A stretch of 64,000 bases of DNA, taken from contig JADKJI010000011.1 of the NCBI GenBank assembly GCA_016721085.1, forward strand, positions 62,001 to 126,000, given 5' to 3'. The translations under genes were made by a program, and so were the position numbers. Positions within the stretch are counted from its first letter, which is position 1, and the number at the start of each line of letters is the position of its first letter. Positions 29,039 through 40,236 of this stretch are shown here, piece after piece. Origin of the DNA: Chitinophagaceae bacterium (lineage in GTDB: Bacteria > Bacteroidota > Bacteroidia > Chitinophagales > Chitinophagaceae). A model generated the notes under the pieces. The model had not been told where the DNA came from. It made no database searches and saw only the letters and a list, made by a program, of their open reading frames with translations.

Positions 29039-32000
29039 ATGAGAAAGAATCCCTTGCCTTTTGGTATTTTAAAAAATACCAGTTTCTTGCTATTGTTTTT
29101 ATTTACTGCATTCTATGGGAATGCACAATCCCCACAATTAAGAATAACAGACTTTGTTCTTTTTGGTGGCAATGCCAATTGTCCAAACGGAGCACAAACA
29201 CCATGTAATTCTCCTGGTTGTGCCGTCCAATTAGGATCATCATCATCAGTTTCTGGTGGATCAGTTGGAAGTTATCGGTTGGTTAAAACAACAGGAACTG
29301 TTACAATTACAGGAAATGTTTATAGTGGCGGTACTGTTCAATTAAGTAACGGCAACAAAGTAACCGGTAAAATCACTGCCGCCAATTCAACAGCTATCAC
29401 TACACCTGCATTCACTGCAGGGTCTAACAGTATCTTTTCAGGAAATATCGACATCAATGGTAATATCACAGTAAGTGGTGGTACCGTATCTGGAAAAGTT
29501 ACACATCCTTCAGGAACCACCTACACTGGTCCTACTCCCCTAGGAGGAAATATTGTTGGCAATCCCAGCCTTCCTCTTTTACCCGATATGCCCCCTATCT
29601 CAATTTTCCCGTCTTCTGGAGTAACTGATATAACAACTTCTAAAACAATTACACCAGGTGCTTACCGGAATATATCCCTTAGTGGAAATAAAACGATTAC
29701 ACTTTCTGGTCCTGGTACATATATTTTCAAGTCTATCAAGAATTCTGGTAGCACCAATAATTTCGTATTCGATTTTAAAGGATCATCTACAGGAAACTTC
29801 ATCATATATATACATGGAGATGCAAACCTTTGCAAGGTAAGTGCCAGTATGTTGAACGGAGGTTCAGCAACTAGAATTTTTACAGAAGTACACGGTAACG
29901 GTACGGGTGATGATGACGATCCTACAGCTTCATTCAGGATTGCCAATGGCTCTTCGTCTAACAGTGCTACAAAATGGCTGGGAACAGTGTGGGCTCCATA
30001 TGCAGCTATAAATATTGGATCCGGTACTGGCAACTGTAGTATTACAGGGGCGCTATGGAGTGGTACCCAGGTCAATATCCAATCAGGAGTTTCTATCATC
30101 TACGCTCCTTTCCTATTATGCTCAACACCAAATGCAAAAGCTGGAAATGACAAATCTATCACCTGCGATATCCCAACAGTTACTCTTGATGGTTCATCAA
30201 CAACGGCGGGAGCACAATATAGCTGGACATCGGTAGGTGGCACAGGAGTATTTGTATCTGGAGCCAATACCGCTACACCAGTGGTTTCTGCAGCTGGAAA
30301 ATATGTGCTTCAGGTTTCTGTAAATGGTGGTTGTAGTGCAACAGATACGGTAGTTGTAACTGATATCCCCTGTGTAATCCCTTATTACCCACCACCAGCA
30401 AACGGCAAAGTGGGAAATCTAATTGGGGCCGAATTGAACTCTCTCTATCTGAATTTTGGATTAGTAACCGATTCTGCTAAAACGATTTTCATCCTTAAGG
30501 GAGATAGTGTAATGATAGACGTTATCAGCAGGCAAGGACAATTTGCCGCCTTGTTATCATTACTTCAATCTTCAAACTATGGCATAACAGACTTAATAGA
30601 TAATGGTCCAAACAGTGGTATCATTACTGGTAAATACCCAATTGCCAACTTAAGAAAGCTCGACAGCCTTCCTATCTTAATAGATTACTGCCGTCCCTTA
30701 TTCCCTGGTATTAACAATACTGGTATTGCCACTACCCAGGGTGATGCAGTTATGCGCACAGACTTCCTGCGTAATGGTTATAAACTGAATGGCGACAGCA
30801 TTAAAGTGGGTGTTATTTCTGACAGCTATAACACCTTAGCAAACAATCCTGCAAGCACCGACGTAAGCAACGGCGACTTACCTGGAACAGGCAATCCTGT
30901 AAACGGTACACCTGTTCAGGTATTAGGTGAATATCCATTTGGAAGAAGAAGCGATGAAGGAAGAGCCATGTTGCAAATCATTCACGATATAGCTCCAAAA
31001 GCTACATTAGCATTCAGAACAGGATTTGTAAGTCCCGGTGATATGGCACTTGGCATCCGTCAATTGAAACAGGCAAGTTGTGATGTGATTGTAGATGATG
31101 TAACATTCATCACCGAGCCTTTCTTCAGAGACGGTGTTGTAACTCAGGCTGTAAATGAAGTAAGTCAGCAAGGGGTAACCTATTTTACATCAGCAGGTAA
31201 TTTTGGAAACAAAGCCTACGAAAGTAATTTCAATGCAACTGCTGCTCCAACAGGTATTATTGGCTCTGCCCATAATTTTGGCGGAGGAGATATTTTCCAA
31301 AACATTTCATTGAAACCTGGTACCTACACTATTGTTCTTCAATGGGATGATGATTTCTATTCATTAGGACAAGGCACAGGTACACAAAATGATCTTGATA
31401 TATACCTCACAAATAATAGTGGAGTAACCTTATTTGGATTTAACAGGAATAATATTGGAGGAGACCCTGTAGAAGTGCTTCCTTTCACAGTTACTACCAA
31501 CACTCAGACAAATATACTTGTCACAAGAAATTCAGGTAATGCTTCTGTAAGGTTCAAATACATCATCTACAGAGGAGATGCTACAATCAATGAATTCAAT
31601 TCAGGAGAATCTACCATTGCAGGTCATGCTAATGCAGAAGGCGCTATTACAATCGGAGCTGCCAGATATAACAAAACAGAAGCTTTCGGTTTTACACCAC
31701 CTTTAATTGAAAGTTTCTCTTCTTATGGTGGCATATTCATTAATAATGCTGTACGTAACAAGCCAGACTTTACTGCTCCAGATGGAATCAACACTTCGGT
31801 TGGATTTGGAGCGTTGGATATTGAAGGTGATGGAATTCCCAATTTCTTTGGTACTTCTGCGGCTGCACCACATGCTGCTGCAGTTGCAGTATTGTTGCAA
31901 CAAGCAAGAAAAAGATATTATAGCCAATCATATACCACCGACGAACTTAAGGCGCTATTGAGGAATACAGCTCAGGATATGAATACGCCCGGATTCGATT

Positions 32001-34309
32001 TTGTGAGCGGTTATGGTTTCATAAAAGCGGAAGCTGCCATTCAAGCGTTTGCTGATGCAACTCCATCATTGATAAAACTGGTTATCCCTCAGGGAATAAC
32101 TCCAGGGGCCACAGCTTTCACTGTTACAGTACAGGGCAATTTCTTAAGTGATAGCACTAAAGTGCTGTTCAGAGGTCAGCCTTTACCTACTACAATAATT
32201 AATGATAGTACAGCAACAGCCGAAATTCCGGCATTTAGCGGAAACCCAACTATTCAGGCATATACACCACCTAAAACGCCATCAGGAATTGATGGCGGTC
32301 TTTCAAACACGATCAAGTTCTTTGATATCGTTAAGAAGAATGTAAGGATAGTTGCAGATAACAAGCAGAAAAAGTATGGTGAAAAAATTCCGGAATTCAC
32401 TTCTACGGTAACAGTGGACGGATTACCTTTTGAAGCAACCGGACTTAGCTTACCTGAGTTAGGTATAGATACAATTTATTACAGAACCCCTGCTACAAGC
32501 ACCAGTACTGTAAATAATTATATCATTCAACCCAGATTAAAAGAGTTCGACACTTTGAGTCCAGCAGATGCAGGGTTCCTTGAACTTTACAATTACGATT
32601 CTGTTTCTGGTGTACTGAACATATCAAGAATGCCATTATTGATTGCACCACGTGATACCAGCTTTAATTATGGCGACAAGATTGGAGGTTTCCAATTCAA
32701 CTATACCTACGACCAAAGTAATATTGCTGATGAAGAGAAGACTGTTTTCGCTTCGTCTCTCAATCAGAAGCACATACAAGTTTAATAAACAATAATGCGC
32801 TGGCCTTTATTGATGATCAGCTAACAATCAATGGAAGAGTGCTTACAAGTAACGATATACTTACTATGGCAACATTGACCAGTAGTAAAGCGGTTGCTAA
32901 TAGTAAAGCTGTAGCTAACAGTAAGGCAGTTGCCAATGGTGTTCCTGTATTGGACACTATGAGACTTGTAGAAGTTTCTCCTGCCTCAATTTATGGCTAT
33001 CAACTGGATTCTGCAGTAGCAACCCTGGTAAATAGCAAAGCAGTAGCAAACAGTAAAGCAGTAGCAAACAACACTGCGGTTGTAAACAGTAAAGCAGTAG
33101 CCAATAGCAAAGCTGTAGCTAACAATACAGTGATTGTAAACAGCACTAACGTAAGCGACAGCAGTAATAACAATGTAATTGTTATAATTGACTCAGCTGA
33201 TGTTTATGAAGAACCTGATAGTGTGAGATTATCGCCTTTACAACCAATCAACCTTATTACAGGTATCAGCGCCGGTTCGCATAGTATTGTGCCTGCTGCA
33301 TTTGTTTCGGAAAACTTCCTTATTACATACGGATTAGGAAGCCTCTCCATAAATTCAGCATCACTAACCATTAAAGCCGATGACAGAACAATTGCATATG
33401 GCGACTCTCTTCCATTGTTCAGTGCTACGGTGAATGGCTTCCAATATGAGGACAATAGTTCATCAATATTTAATGGTCCAATTACCTATTCATTATTAGA
33501 TGCATCAAACCAGTTGGTAACCTCACTAATTTGCCTGCAGGGACTTATAAGATTGTTCCACAGCATCATTAAAAGCACCAGCCAGTTATCTTATCAATTC
33601 AGTTTATGGTACATTAACAGTGAGTACGGTTCCTCTTAAAGTAAAAGCTGATAATAAAGTGATCTTTAAAGGTGATCCTTTACCAGCATTTACTTCAACG
33701 TATACTGGCTTCAAGAACGACGACCAGACTAAGATCATTTCAGGATTCAAATACCTTGCTAAATTCTCTTACAAGAATTCAAATTCTGTTCCGGTATTTG
33801 TACCAAGAGGACCAGATAACTCAATGACAAGTCTTGGACAAATGGGTGGACAGCAACCAGAATTGTTCAACCCAGGTACAGGTTATTTCAGTATTCCATT
33901 CGATGGCAAAAAAATTACCTGGAACCTGAAAACTTACGAAGGCTATACAAAAGTTACAGAAACAGCTACAGCAAGTTCAACATCTAAAAGATGTTCAGTT
34001 GTAAGAACAACAAGCAATCCAACAACCACGCAGCGATCTGCAGCAATGGAAGTAACTGAACAAATAGTATTCGGAGTTTATCCAAATCCTGTAACAGACA
34101 AGGTAACAATCAGCTTTAAGAATGTGATATTACAATCTAAAGATGTTACAGTTTATGATGTGGCAGGAAAATTACAGTCTGTAAAACAAATAAGAAAAGT
34201 AACCGATGGAAGTCTTTCATTAGATCTTAGCCCATTGGCACCGGGAGTATACATGATTAGTGTAAGAGTTAAAAACGAAACAAAAACAACAATGATCCTG
34301 AAAAAATAA
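29039..34309 (+). CDS. Secreted multidomain S8 (subtilisin-like) peptidase with ice-binding-like adhesion domain and T9SS sorting tail; frameshifted
   Basis: The start at 29039 (MRKNPLPFGILKNTS) gives a signal peptide; an upstream in-frame start is less likely. Domain order: a DUF3494/ice-binding-like beta-helix (to about 30120), an Ig-like segment, and a subtilase. The likely triad is Asp in VGVISDSY (30821), His in QIIHDIAP (30983) and Ser in FGTSAAAPH (31856). MBG-type beta repeats follow, then a linker of NSKAVAN heptads (32880-33120), more MBG repeats and a type IX secretion sorting domain (VYPNPVTDKVTI ... MILKK). The frame breaks near 32770, near 33525 and near 33560. Pieces end at 32785 and 33639, and the last resumes before 33620. 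The joined length is about 1757 residues. It should be exported by T9SS and displayed on or released from the cell surface. Confidence 0.8.
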
Positions 34310-34341
34310 GAGATTAGTCTTTAAATTTATCAGGCACTGGT

Positions 34342-34349
34342 TATTTTTG
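34342..34349 (+). promoter_or_regulatory. Candidate -7 box for the adenylate cyclase gene
   Basis: TATTTTTG fits TAnnTTTG and lies 31 bp before the start codon at 34381. No clear -33 element is seen. Confidence 0.4.
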
Positions 34350-34380
34350 TCCTGGCTACTTTTTGAAACCGTAGAGAACT

Positions 34381-36399
34381 ATGAGGCTTAGATTATTGTT
34401 TTTAGTAATACTTATGGCTGGCGGCAGTTGCTGCCTGTCGCAGAATACCATTATTGACAGCCTGCTGAAAGAATTGCAGGCTGCCAATAATGATTCTGTA
34501 AAACTGAAAACACTGCTTCAGATCAGTCGCAGTTATATGAATACCGACCCTAAGTCGGTTATCCCTTATGCAGAGCAAGCCAGAGACCTTGCAGATAAGC
34601 TTTCATACAAAAAAGACCTTGCATTAGCTTATAAGTATATTGGCCTGGCTTATTACCAGCAAAGCATCTTTATAGATGCCATGGAAAACTATAACCGTTC
34701 TTTGGATGTATTCACCAGCTTGAATGATAAGATTGGGATTTCAAACCTGCTTAGTAATATCGGTGTAGTTTATAAAGATCAGGGAAACGACACAAAGGCA
34801 CTCGAATATTTCTTCAATTCACTTCGTAATGCAGAACCAACTGGCGACAATCTAATGATAACAACGGCCTTGAATAATATAGGTAGCGTTTATCAGCACA
34901 AGAATGGAACCTACGATAGGGCACTTGAATACTATCTCAAAGCCTTGCCCAGAAGTCAGAAATTAGGTGACCTTGAACTTTATGGAGCTATTACAGGGAA
35001 TATCGGCGAGATCTATCTTCAGAGAAAAATTGAAGATTCCGCCCTTCACTATTTTAAAAAGCAGCAACAGGCTTATGAAGGAACCCCTGATATGGCGTAT
35101 GCCCTGAACAATATCGGGAAAGTCTATTCATTAAAGAAAGATTATAATACCGCACTCACCTATCACCAAAAAGCCCTTGACTCTTCAATTGCCGCTAATT
35201 CCTTATTATACCAAACACAATCGCTTCAAGGTATTGCGGAAGTATATGAAGAAACAGGAAAATATAAAAACGCTTTGCAGGCATATCTGAAAGCTGAAAA
35301 ATTAGCGACTGAAATCAATTCATCTTACGACCTGAAAGATATTTACAAGGGCCTTTCCTTAACCTATGCCAATTTATCAGACTATAAAAGCGCTAATAAG
35401 TACCAAGCCCTTTTGCTAAATATAAAAGATACGATCTACAATATTGACATAGACCAGAAGCTTTCGAGGTACGAATTCAATTTTGAAATTGAGAAGAAAC
35501 AGAACCAAATCAACCTTCTTGAAAAAGACAAAGTATTAAAGGAGTCAGAATTAAGAAGGGAGGAATTAGCTAAGAATGCATTTCTGGCCGGATTCGGATT
35601 AATCCTCATCATCGCCTTTATCATTTATCGAAACTACAGGCAAAAGGTAAAAGTAAACCTTGTGCTCGATAGTCAGAAAGCACAAATCGAGGGACTATTA
35701 CTAAACATCTTACCAGGCGAAGTGGCGAGGGAATTGCAACAGACTGGCCATGCTACACCTCGATATTATGAAAACGTTTCAGTACTTTTTACAGACTTCA
35801 AAGGATTCACAGTTATTGCTGATTCCTTATCCCCTCAGGAAGTGGTAGCTGAACTGAATATATTCTTCATGGCTTTTGATGAGATTATCGAAAAATATAA
35901 TCTGGAAAAGATCAAGACCATTGGAGATGCCTATATGTGCGCCGGAGGTATCCCTCTAGAAAGCGAAGATCATTACCTCCACATGATCGATGCTGCTCTT
36001 GAAATACAAGAGTTCATGAGATTGAAAAATATTGCCAGAGTAGAAGCAGGATTGCCACAATGGGAATTGAGAATTGGTATACATGTAGGACCAGTTGTTG
36101 CCGGAGTGGTAGGAAAGAATAAATATGCTTATGATATCTGGGGTAGTTCTGTGAATATCGCCAGCAGGATGGAATCCAATGGCATTCCAGGACAAATCAA
36201 TATTTCTGCGGCAACATACGAATTAGTAAAAGATCATTATAACTGCCTTTACAGAGGTAAGATATCAGCAAAAAACATTGGTGAAATCGATATGTTTTTC
36301 GTGTATAGTAAAATAAATAGTGAAGCCTCTAATCATACACTTCCCAGCTCGGTAAGTCATCATTTGCATGCTCCTGCAAAAGAAAATGTGCAATATTAA
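34381..36399 (+). CDS. TPR-domain class III adenylate cyclase, membrane-anchored
   Basis: A signal peptide (MRLRLLFLVILMAGGSCCLS) is followed by about eight TPR units in the periplasm (25-370), a coiled coil, one membrane segment (about 400-418, AGFGLILIIAFIIY) and a cytoplasmic class III cyclase domain (about 440-645). Metal-binding Asp472 (LFTDFKGFT) and Asp516 (KTIGDAYMC) are present. The adenine-selecting Lys (EKIKTIGD) and Asp (YAYDIWGSS) and the transition-state Asn/Arg (SVNIASRMES) are also present. It should make cAMP in response to something sensed by the periplasmic TPRs. It is transcribed alone, directly after the subtilase gene. Confidence 0.9.
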   Translation: MRLRLLFLVILMAGGSCCLSQNTIIDSLLKELQAANNDSVKLKTLLQISRSYMNTDPKSVIPYAEQARDLADKLSYKKDLALAYKYIGLAYYQQSIFIDAMENYNRSLDVFTSLNDKIGISNLLSNIGVVYKDQGNDTKALEYFFNSLRNAEPTGDNLMITTALNNIGSVYQHKNGTYDRALEYYLKALPRSQKLGDLELYGAITGNIGEIYLQRKIEDSALHYFKKQQQAYEGTPDMAYALNNIGKVYSLKKDYNTALTYHQKALDSSIAANSLLYQTQSLQGIAEVYEETGKYKNALQAYLKAEKLATEINSSYDLKDIYKGLSLTYANLSDYKSANKYQALLLNIKDTIYNIDIDQKLSRYEFNFEIEKKQNQINLLEKDKVLKESELRREELAKNAFLAGFGLILIIAFIIYRNYRQKVKVNLVLDSQKAQIEGLLLNILPGEVARELQQTGHATPRYYENVSVLFTDFKGFTVIADSLSPQEVVAELNIFFMAFDEIIEKYNLEKIKTIGDAYMCAGGIPLESEDHYLHMIDAALEIQEFMRLKNIARVEAGLPQWELRIGIHVGPVVAGVVGKNKYAYDIWGSSVNIASRMESNGIPGQINISAATYELVKDHYNCLYRGKISAKNIGEIDMFFVYSKINSEASNHTLPSSVSHHLHAPAKENVQY

Positions 36400-36418
36400 T
36401 ACCCCTACATTAAAATCA

Positions 36419-36949
36419 TTATTTACTGAATGCCATTTTAATGGCAAATAAGGCCAATAAGATACTTACTACATGACGAATTATATGTTGTGTTGAAGGT
36501 TTCTGAACACTACTACCAGCTATTTTAGCGGCAAAATACACAACTAGTGAAAAATACAAAAGTGTGGTTTGAGGGTTCAATACATTCCCTATAAACCCTT
36601 TCAGATAATAAAAAAGATTTGCCTTACTTGTCTTATCCTCAATATTTTTTATTTCGGATGCTTTTACAGAATAGTTTTTCCACGCAAGATATAACAGGTA
36701 TGCTATACCAGCATATTTCAAAGCCGTATATGCTGCGGGCACAGCAACTAATAAAGCAGTGAGCCCAAGTATAGTGGCTGTAATATGAACTATAAATGCT
36801 GAAGTTATTCCAGCTACTGTTAACCATCCCGCTTTTCTACCGTAATTCATGGTATGGCTCAGATAGAGCATCATATTGGGACCAGGTAAAATAGCCATAC
36901 CGGTTACAAGCAGGATAAATGGTATCAGTTCTTCAAGAGAGAACATCAT
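36419..36949 (-). CDS. LysE/RhtB-family amino-acid exporter, apparently internally deleted
   Basis: A 176-residue membrane protein with the family start (TGMAILPGPNMMLYLSHTM) and GFIGNVLNPQTTLLYFSLVV. Relatives are about 205-210 residues. Here the sequence passes from YFSLVV directly to YFAAKIAGSSVQKP and ends normally (LLALFAIKMAFSK), so about 30 residues of transmembrane helix seem to be missing in frame. Its start overlaps the stop of the DUF2027-Smr gene by 4 bp, so the two are cotranscribed. Exporters of this family remove amino acids such as lysine or threonine; whether this one still works is doubtful. Confidence 0.7.
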   Translation of the reverse strand: MMFSLEELIPFILLVTGMAILPGPNMMLYLSHTMNYGRKAGWLTVAGITSAFIVHITATILGLTALLVAVPAAYTALKYAGIAYLLYLAWKNYSVKASEIKNIEDKTSKANLFYYLKGFIGNVLNPQTTLLYFSLVVYFAAKIAGSSVQKPSTQHIIRHVVSILLALFAIKMAFSK

Positions 36950-37968
36950 ATCTTAAAATAGATTTCAGTGGCACCGTAACCAAATGAAGGATGGTACTGG
37001 TTCACGAATGTCTTCACTTCTCTGCGCAACTTCAGTATCTCATGAATTTCTTCCCTTAGTTTTCCGCTTCCAACTCCATGAATGGCAATCATTGAAGGCT
37101 GATGATGTGCAATTGCCAGATCAAGATATTTTTCAAATGTCTGCAATTGTAGTGTGAGCATTTCAAGTGTACTTAGTTTATCCGGATCGGGATGTAACAC
37201 TTCTATATGCAGGTCAATCTGTTGTTTTGCAGGTTCAAGATGCTGTCGGGTATGGGCCGCATCATAAATCTTATACCCAGCTTTTGTAAGTTTTGTGATG
37301 TCGAGCAAATCTTCTTCTATAGCCTTGTCGGGATAAATATCAAAAAGCTTATATGAAAATGTAGCTTCCCCTTTCTCCCTTATCTGCTGGATTTTTGTAA
37401 ATACTTGTTTAGCTTTTAATTTGAGGAAAGTCTCATAATAAGGAGCCTTACGTTTATCGGGTGGTGCCAGGGAAAATTCCACAGAAAACAAGGGACTATC
37501 ATTCAGGTTCTCAAATGGAATATCATGTATATAGAAATCTTCGAAGGACTTTATCTCGTTCTTAAAAGCAAATCCATCTTTACCTACATACGATAATTCA
37601 TATGTAAAATGATAAGCGAATTCAGTTCTGTTAACGAGATGTATCTTCAGATCCTCCACCACATCATCTCCAAACTCATCGGTATCTAGAATAGGTATGA
37701 AAGTCATCCACACTCCATCGGCAACCCTCTTCTCCACTTTCTTTTTCTCTACCTTAAGATCGTCGATATATTTTTTCTCCTTCTTTTCGGGAAATAATCT
37801 TTGTTCAGTAAACCTCTTGAAATAAGGGAATTCTAACTGGTCAATATATGCAGGGAACTTCACTCCCCTCACTTCCAGCATCACCATTTTGTCGTTGATG
37901 ATGTCTATTACATCACCTTCGTCGTTGGTATGCTTTACTACTACTTTGTCGCCTATTTGGAATTTCAT
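36946..37968 (-). CDS. DUF2027 + Smr domain protein (MutS2-like Smr family)
   Basis: A 340-residue protein with an N-terminal SH3/KOW-like module (FQIGDKVVVKHTNDEGDV) and a central DUF2027 domain. A C-terminal Smr nuclease-like domain carries the signature IAIHGVGSGKLREEIHEIL. Smr domains nick or bind branched DNA or RNA, often in ribosome rescue or recombination. The fusion with DUF2027 is common in Bacteroidota, but its role is not settled. It is followed by the LysE-type gene with a 4-bp overlap. Confidence 0.85.
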   Translation of the reverse strand: MKFQIGDKVVVKHTNDEGDVIDIINDKMVMLEVRGVKFPAYIDQLEFPYFKRFTEQRLFPEKKEKKYIDDLKVEKKKVEKRVADGVWMTFIPILDTDEFGDDVVEDLKIHLVNRTEFAYHFTYELSYVGKDGFAFKNEIKSFEDFYIHDIPFENLNDSPLFSVEFSLAPPDKRKAPYYETFLKLKAKQVFTKIQQIREKGEATFSYKLFDIYPDKAIEEDLLDITKLTKAGYKIYDAAHTRQHLEPAKQQIDLHIEVLHPDPDKLSTLEMLTLQLQTFEKYLDLAIAHHQPSMIAIHGVGSGKLREEIHEILKLRREVKTFVNQYHPSFGYGATEIYFKI

Positions 37969-37977
37969 TGTTTTATG

Positions 37978-38276
37978 AAGCTTGAAGCTGAATGCTGAAT
38001 GCTGAATGCTTGATGCTGTATGCCTAAAGCTTAAGGCCTAGGGCCTAAGGCTTGTTCAGTAATCCGTACGGAAATTAGTTTTCATATTAATAATTATATG
38101 TTACAGTGTTATTGTGGTGGTTGGCTTAAGGCCTAAGGCCTAAAGCCTAATGCTTAATTTTGTATTCAAAACGGAATTCAGTTTTCATATTAGTTCCCTT
38201 GTAATTCACAAACTCATCTGGCAGCTCTCAGCATTAAGCCCTAGGCCTTAAGCCTTAAGCTTTAGGCAAAAAAGCA
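37978..38276. repeat. Family A composite intergenic palindrome
   Basis: The left end is built of GCTGAATGCTGAATGC and GCTTGATGC words, then GCCTAAAGCTTAAGGCCT words. The right end is the inverse: TAAGCCCTAGGCCTTAAGCC ... GCTTTAGGC and GCATCAAGC. The interior contains TCCGTACGGAAATTAGTTTT and its inverted counterpart (ACGGAATTCAGTTTTCAT, GTAATTCACAAA), which also occur in the element at 53442-53606. An additional GGCTTAAGGCCTAAGGCC block lies at 38124-38158. It separates the Smr gene from the amino-acid permease gene, both on the minus strand. No gene is seen in this stretch. Confidence 0.9.
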
Positions 38277-39971
38277 TCAAGCACCCGCCAGCTTACTCTT
38301 CCTATACCCATACAAGAAATAAATCGTCAACCCGATACCCATCCAAGCGAAGAACCATAACCAGGAAATGGCAGGTATTTCAACAAGGAGGTAAGAGCAG
38401 GAGAGCATTCCCAATACTGGTATGAGTGAGTATTTACGGATGAATGTTAGAATAGTAATGAATCCAGCGAAGACGAGATAGATGAGGAATAAGAATTCCT
38501 GGAACTTATCTGTATTCAGATGCTGTATTCCTTCTATGATCCTGTTCCAACCGAGATAGATAAAGATGCCATACAATACAGGAACAATAAACTGTCCGTT
38601 TATATAGGGCAAACGGAAACTTCCTTTTGCTAACACATCATTATTCCTTGGCAACATCAATACGCCACCAGCAACCAATACAAAGGCGAAAAGAGTACCA
38701 ATACTTGTAAGGTCGGTCATTAAGGAACTCTGCATGAATAAAGATGGTACTGCTACAATGATAGCTGTAACTATTGTTGAAATATAAGGAGTCTGGTATT
38801 TTGGATGGATCTTACCAAATGCTTTTGGCAATAAACCATCACGACTCATACTCATCCAGATTCTCGGTTGTCCTAATTGGAATACTAACAATACACTAGT
38901 AGTGGCAACCACAGCACTGATGGATACAACATATCCGATCCATTCCTTACCTACCCTTTCAAATACGAAAGCCAAAGGATCATTTACATTCAGTTCTGTA
39001 AATGGCACCATACAAGTAAGTACCAGGGCAATAAGTATATACAGAATTGTACAGATAACGAGCGAATAGATCATACCCCTTGGTAAATCCCGCTGCGGAT
39101 TCTTACACTCTTCAGCAGTAGTAGATATTGCATCAAAACCAATATAGGCATAGAATACAGCGGAAACACCTTTCAGAATTCCTTCAATACCATTTGGCAT
39201 AAAAGGACTCCAGTAAGATGGTTTTACTGAAAAGATACCCATGATGATTACAAAAATGATTACCAATACCTTAAAGATCACCATGGCATTGGCACTTTTC
39301 TTACTCTCTTTGATACCTACATATGTAAGTATAGAAACCAAGCAAACGATTATGAAAGCAGGCAGGTTAATGAAAATTCTGGCACCACCAATAATCGGTG
39401 CATTATTCCAGGCATCCAATACCAATTGCATATTGGGTGTTATGGGTGTTCCACTGGCAATACTCTCTGTAGTGCCCTTAAAGGCCGCAGAAGCTGTTGA
39501 AGGATCTACAGTAAGCCAACCCGGCAAATGGATATGCAATGCTTCCAGCAGGTTATTAAAATAACTACTCCATGAAATGGCTACTACTATATTTCCAATG
39601 GCATATTCAAGTATCAGTGCCCATCCGATGATCCAGGCTATCAATTCACCGAAAGACACATAGGCATAGGTATAAGCGCTTCCCGCAATAGGTACCCTAC
39701 TGGCAAACTCAGCATAACAAAGGGCCGAGAAACCGCAGGTAATGGCTGTAATCACAAAAAGGAGGGATATACCAGGTCCGCCATCAAATGCGGCCTTACC
39801 AATTGTAGAGAAAATACCTGCACCAACCACTGCTGCAATTCCCATAAAGGTCAGGTCACGTACTCCTAACACCTTATTGAGATTTCCGGTTGAGTGCCCA
39901 TCACTTAGCCCTTCCGCCGCTTCCTTTACAATCTTATCTATCGACTTACGTCTGAATAATGAACTAGACAT
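38277..39971 (-). CDS. APC-superfamily amino acid permease
   Basis: A 564-residue inner-membrane permease with about 12-14 membrane segments. The N-terminal helix-1 motif (VVGAGIFSTIGKAA) and helix-6 region (FYAYIGFDAISTTAEE) are those of the CAT/APC cationic and general amino-acid transporters. The loop LPRGMIYSLVICT and the PRIWMSMSRDGLLP motif agree with this. A long Thr/Ser insertion lies between helices 3 and 5 (about residues 145-185). The substrate is not predictable. It is monocistronic and flanked by repeat-rich spacers on both sides. Confidence 0.9.
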   Translation of the reverse strand: MSSSLFRRKSIDKIVKEAAEGLSDGHSTGNLNKVLGVRDLTFMGIAAVVGAGIFSTIGKAAFDGGPGISLLFVITAITCGFSALCYAEFASRVPIAGSAYTYAYVSFGELIAWIIGWALILEYAIGNIVVAISWSSYFNNLLEALHIHLPGWLTVDPSTASAAFKGTTESIASGTPITPNMQLVLDAWNNAPIIGGARIFINLPAFIIVCLVSILTYVGIKESKKSANAMVIFKVLVIIFVIIMGIFSVKPSYWSPFMPNGIEGILKGVSAVFYAYIGFDAISTTAEECKNPQRDLPRGMIYSLVICTILYILIALVLTCMVPFTELNVNDPLAFVFERVGKEWIGYVVSISAVVATTSVLLVFQLGQPRIWMSMSRDGLLPKAFGKIHPKYQTPYISTIVTAIIVAVPSLFMQSSLMTDLTSIGTLFAFVLVAGGVLMLPRNNDVLAKGSFRLPYINGQFIVPVLYGIFIYLGWNRIIEGIQHLNTDKFQEFLFLIYLVFAGFITILTFIRKYSLIPVLGMLSCSYLLVEIPAISWLWFFAWMGIGLTIYFLYGYRKSKLAGA

Positions 39972-40236
39972 GCAGTTGCTGGTTTAAAAGTCAAGATAAC
40001 AAAAAGCTGCTAAACTATGATTCCTGTGATTTACGATGATTTATGACTGGGATTAATAAATGGGATTAAAGGGATTTAAGACTGGGATTTATGGGATTAT
40101 TCTGTGATTAACTGGGATTTTATTATTTCTTCAATACTATCACACTGCCCTACTTCCTAACTTCCCTACTACCCTACTTCCTATCCGCCACGGCGGACTC
40201 TACTCCGACTCCCGACTCCCGACTAAAGACTCCCGA
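39972..40236. repeat. Spacer with GGGATT direct repeats and CCCTACTTCC / CTCCCGACT word repeats
   Basis: At 40045-40130 the words CTGGGATT and TGGGATTA recur about seven times. At 40147-40185 is CCCTACTTCCTAACTTCCCT..., the reverse complement of a related block at 58600-58637. At 40195-40235 CTCCCGACT recurs four times. No gene is seen. Confidence 0.75.
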
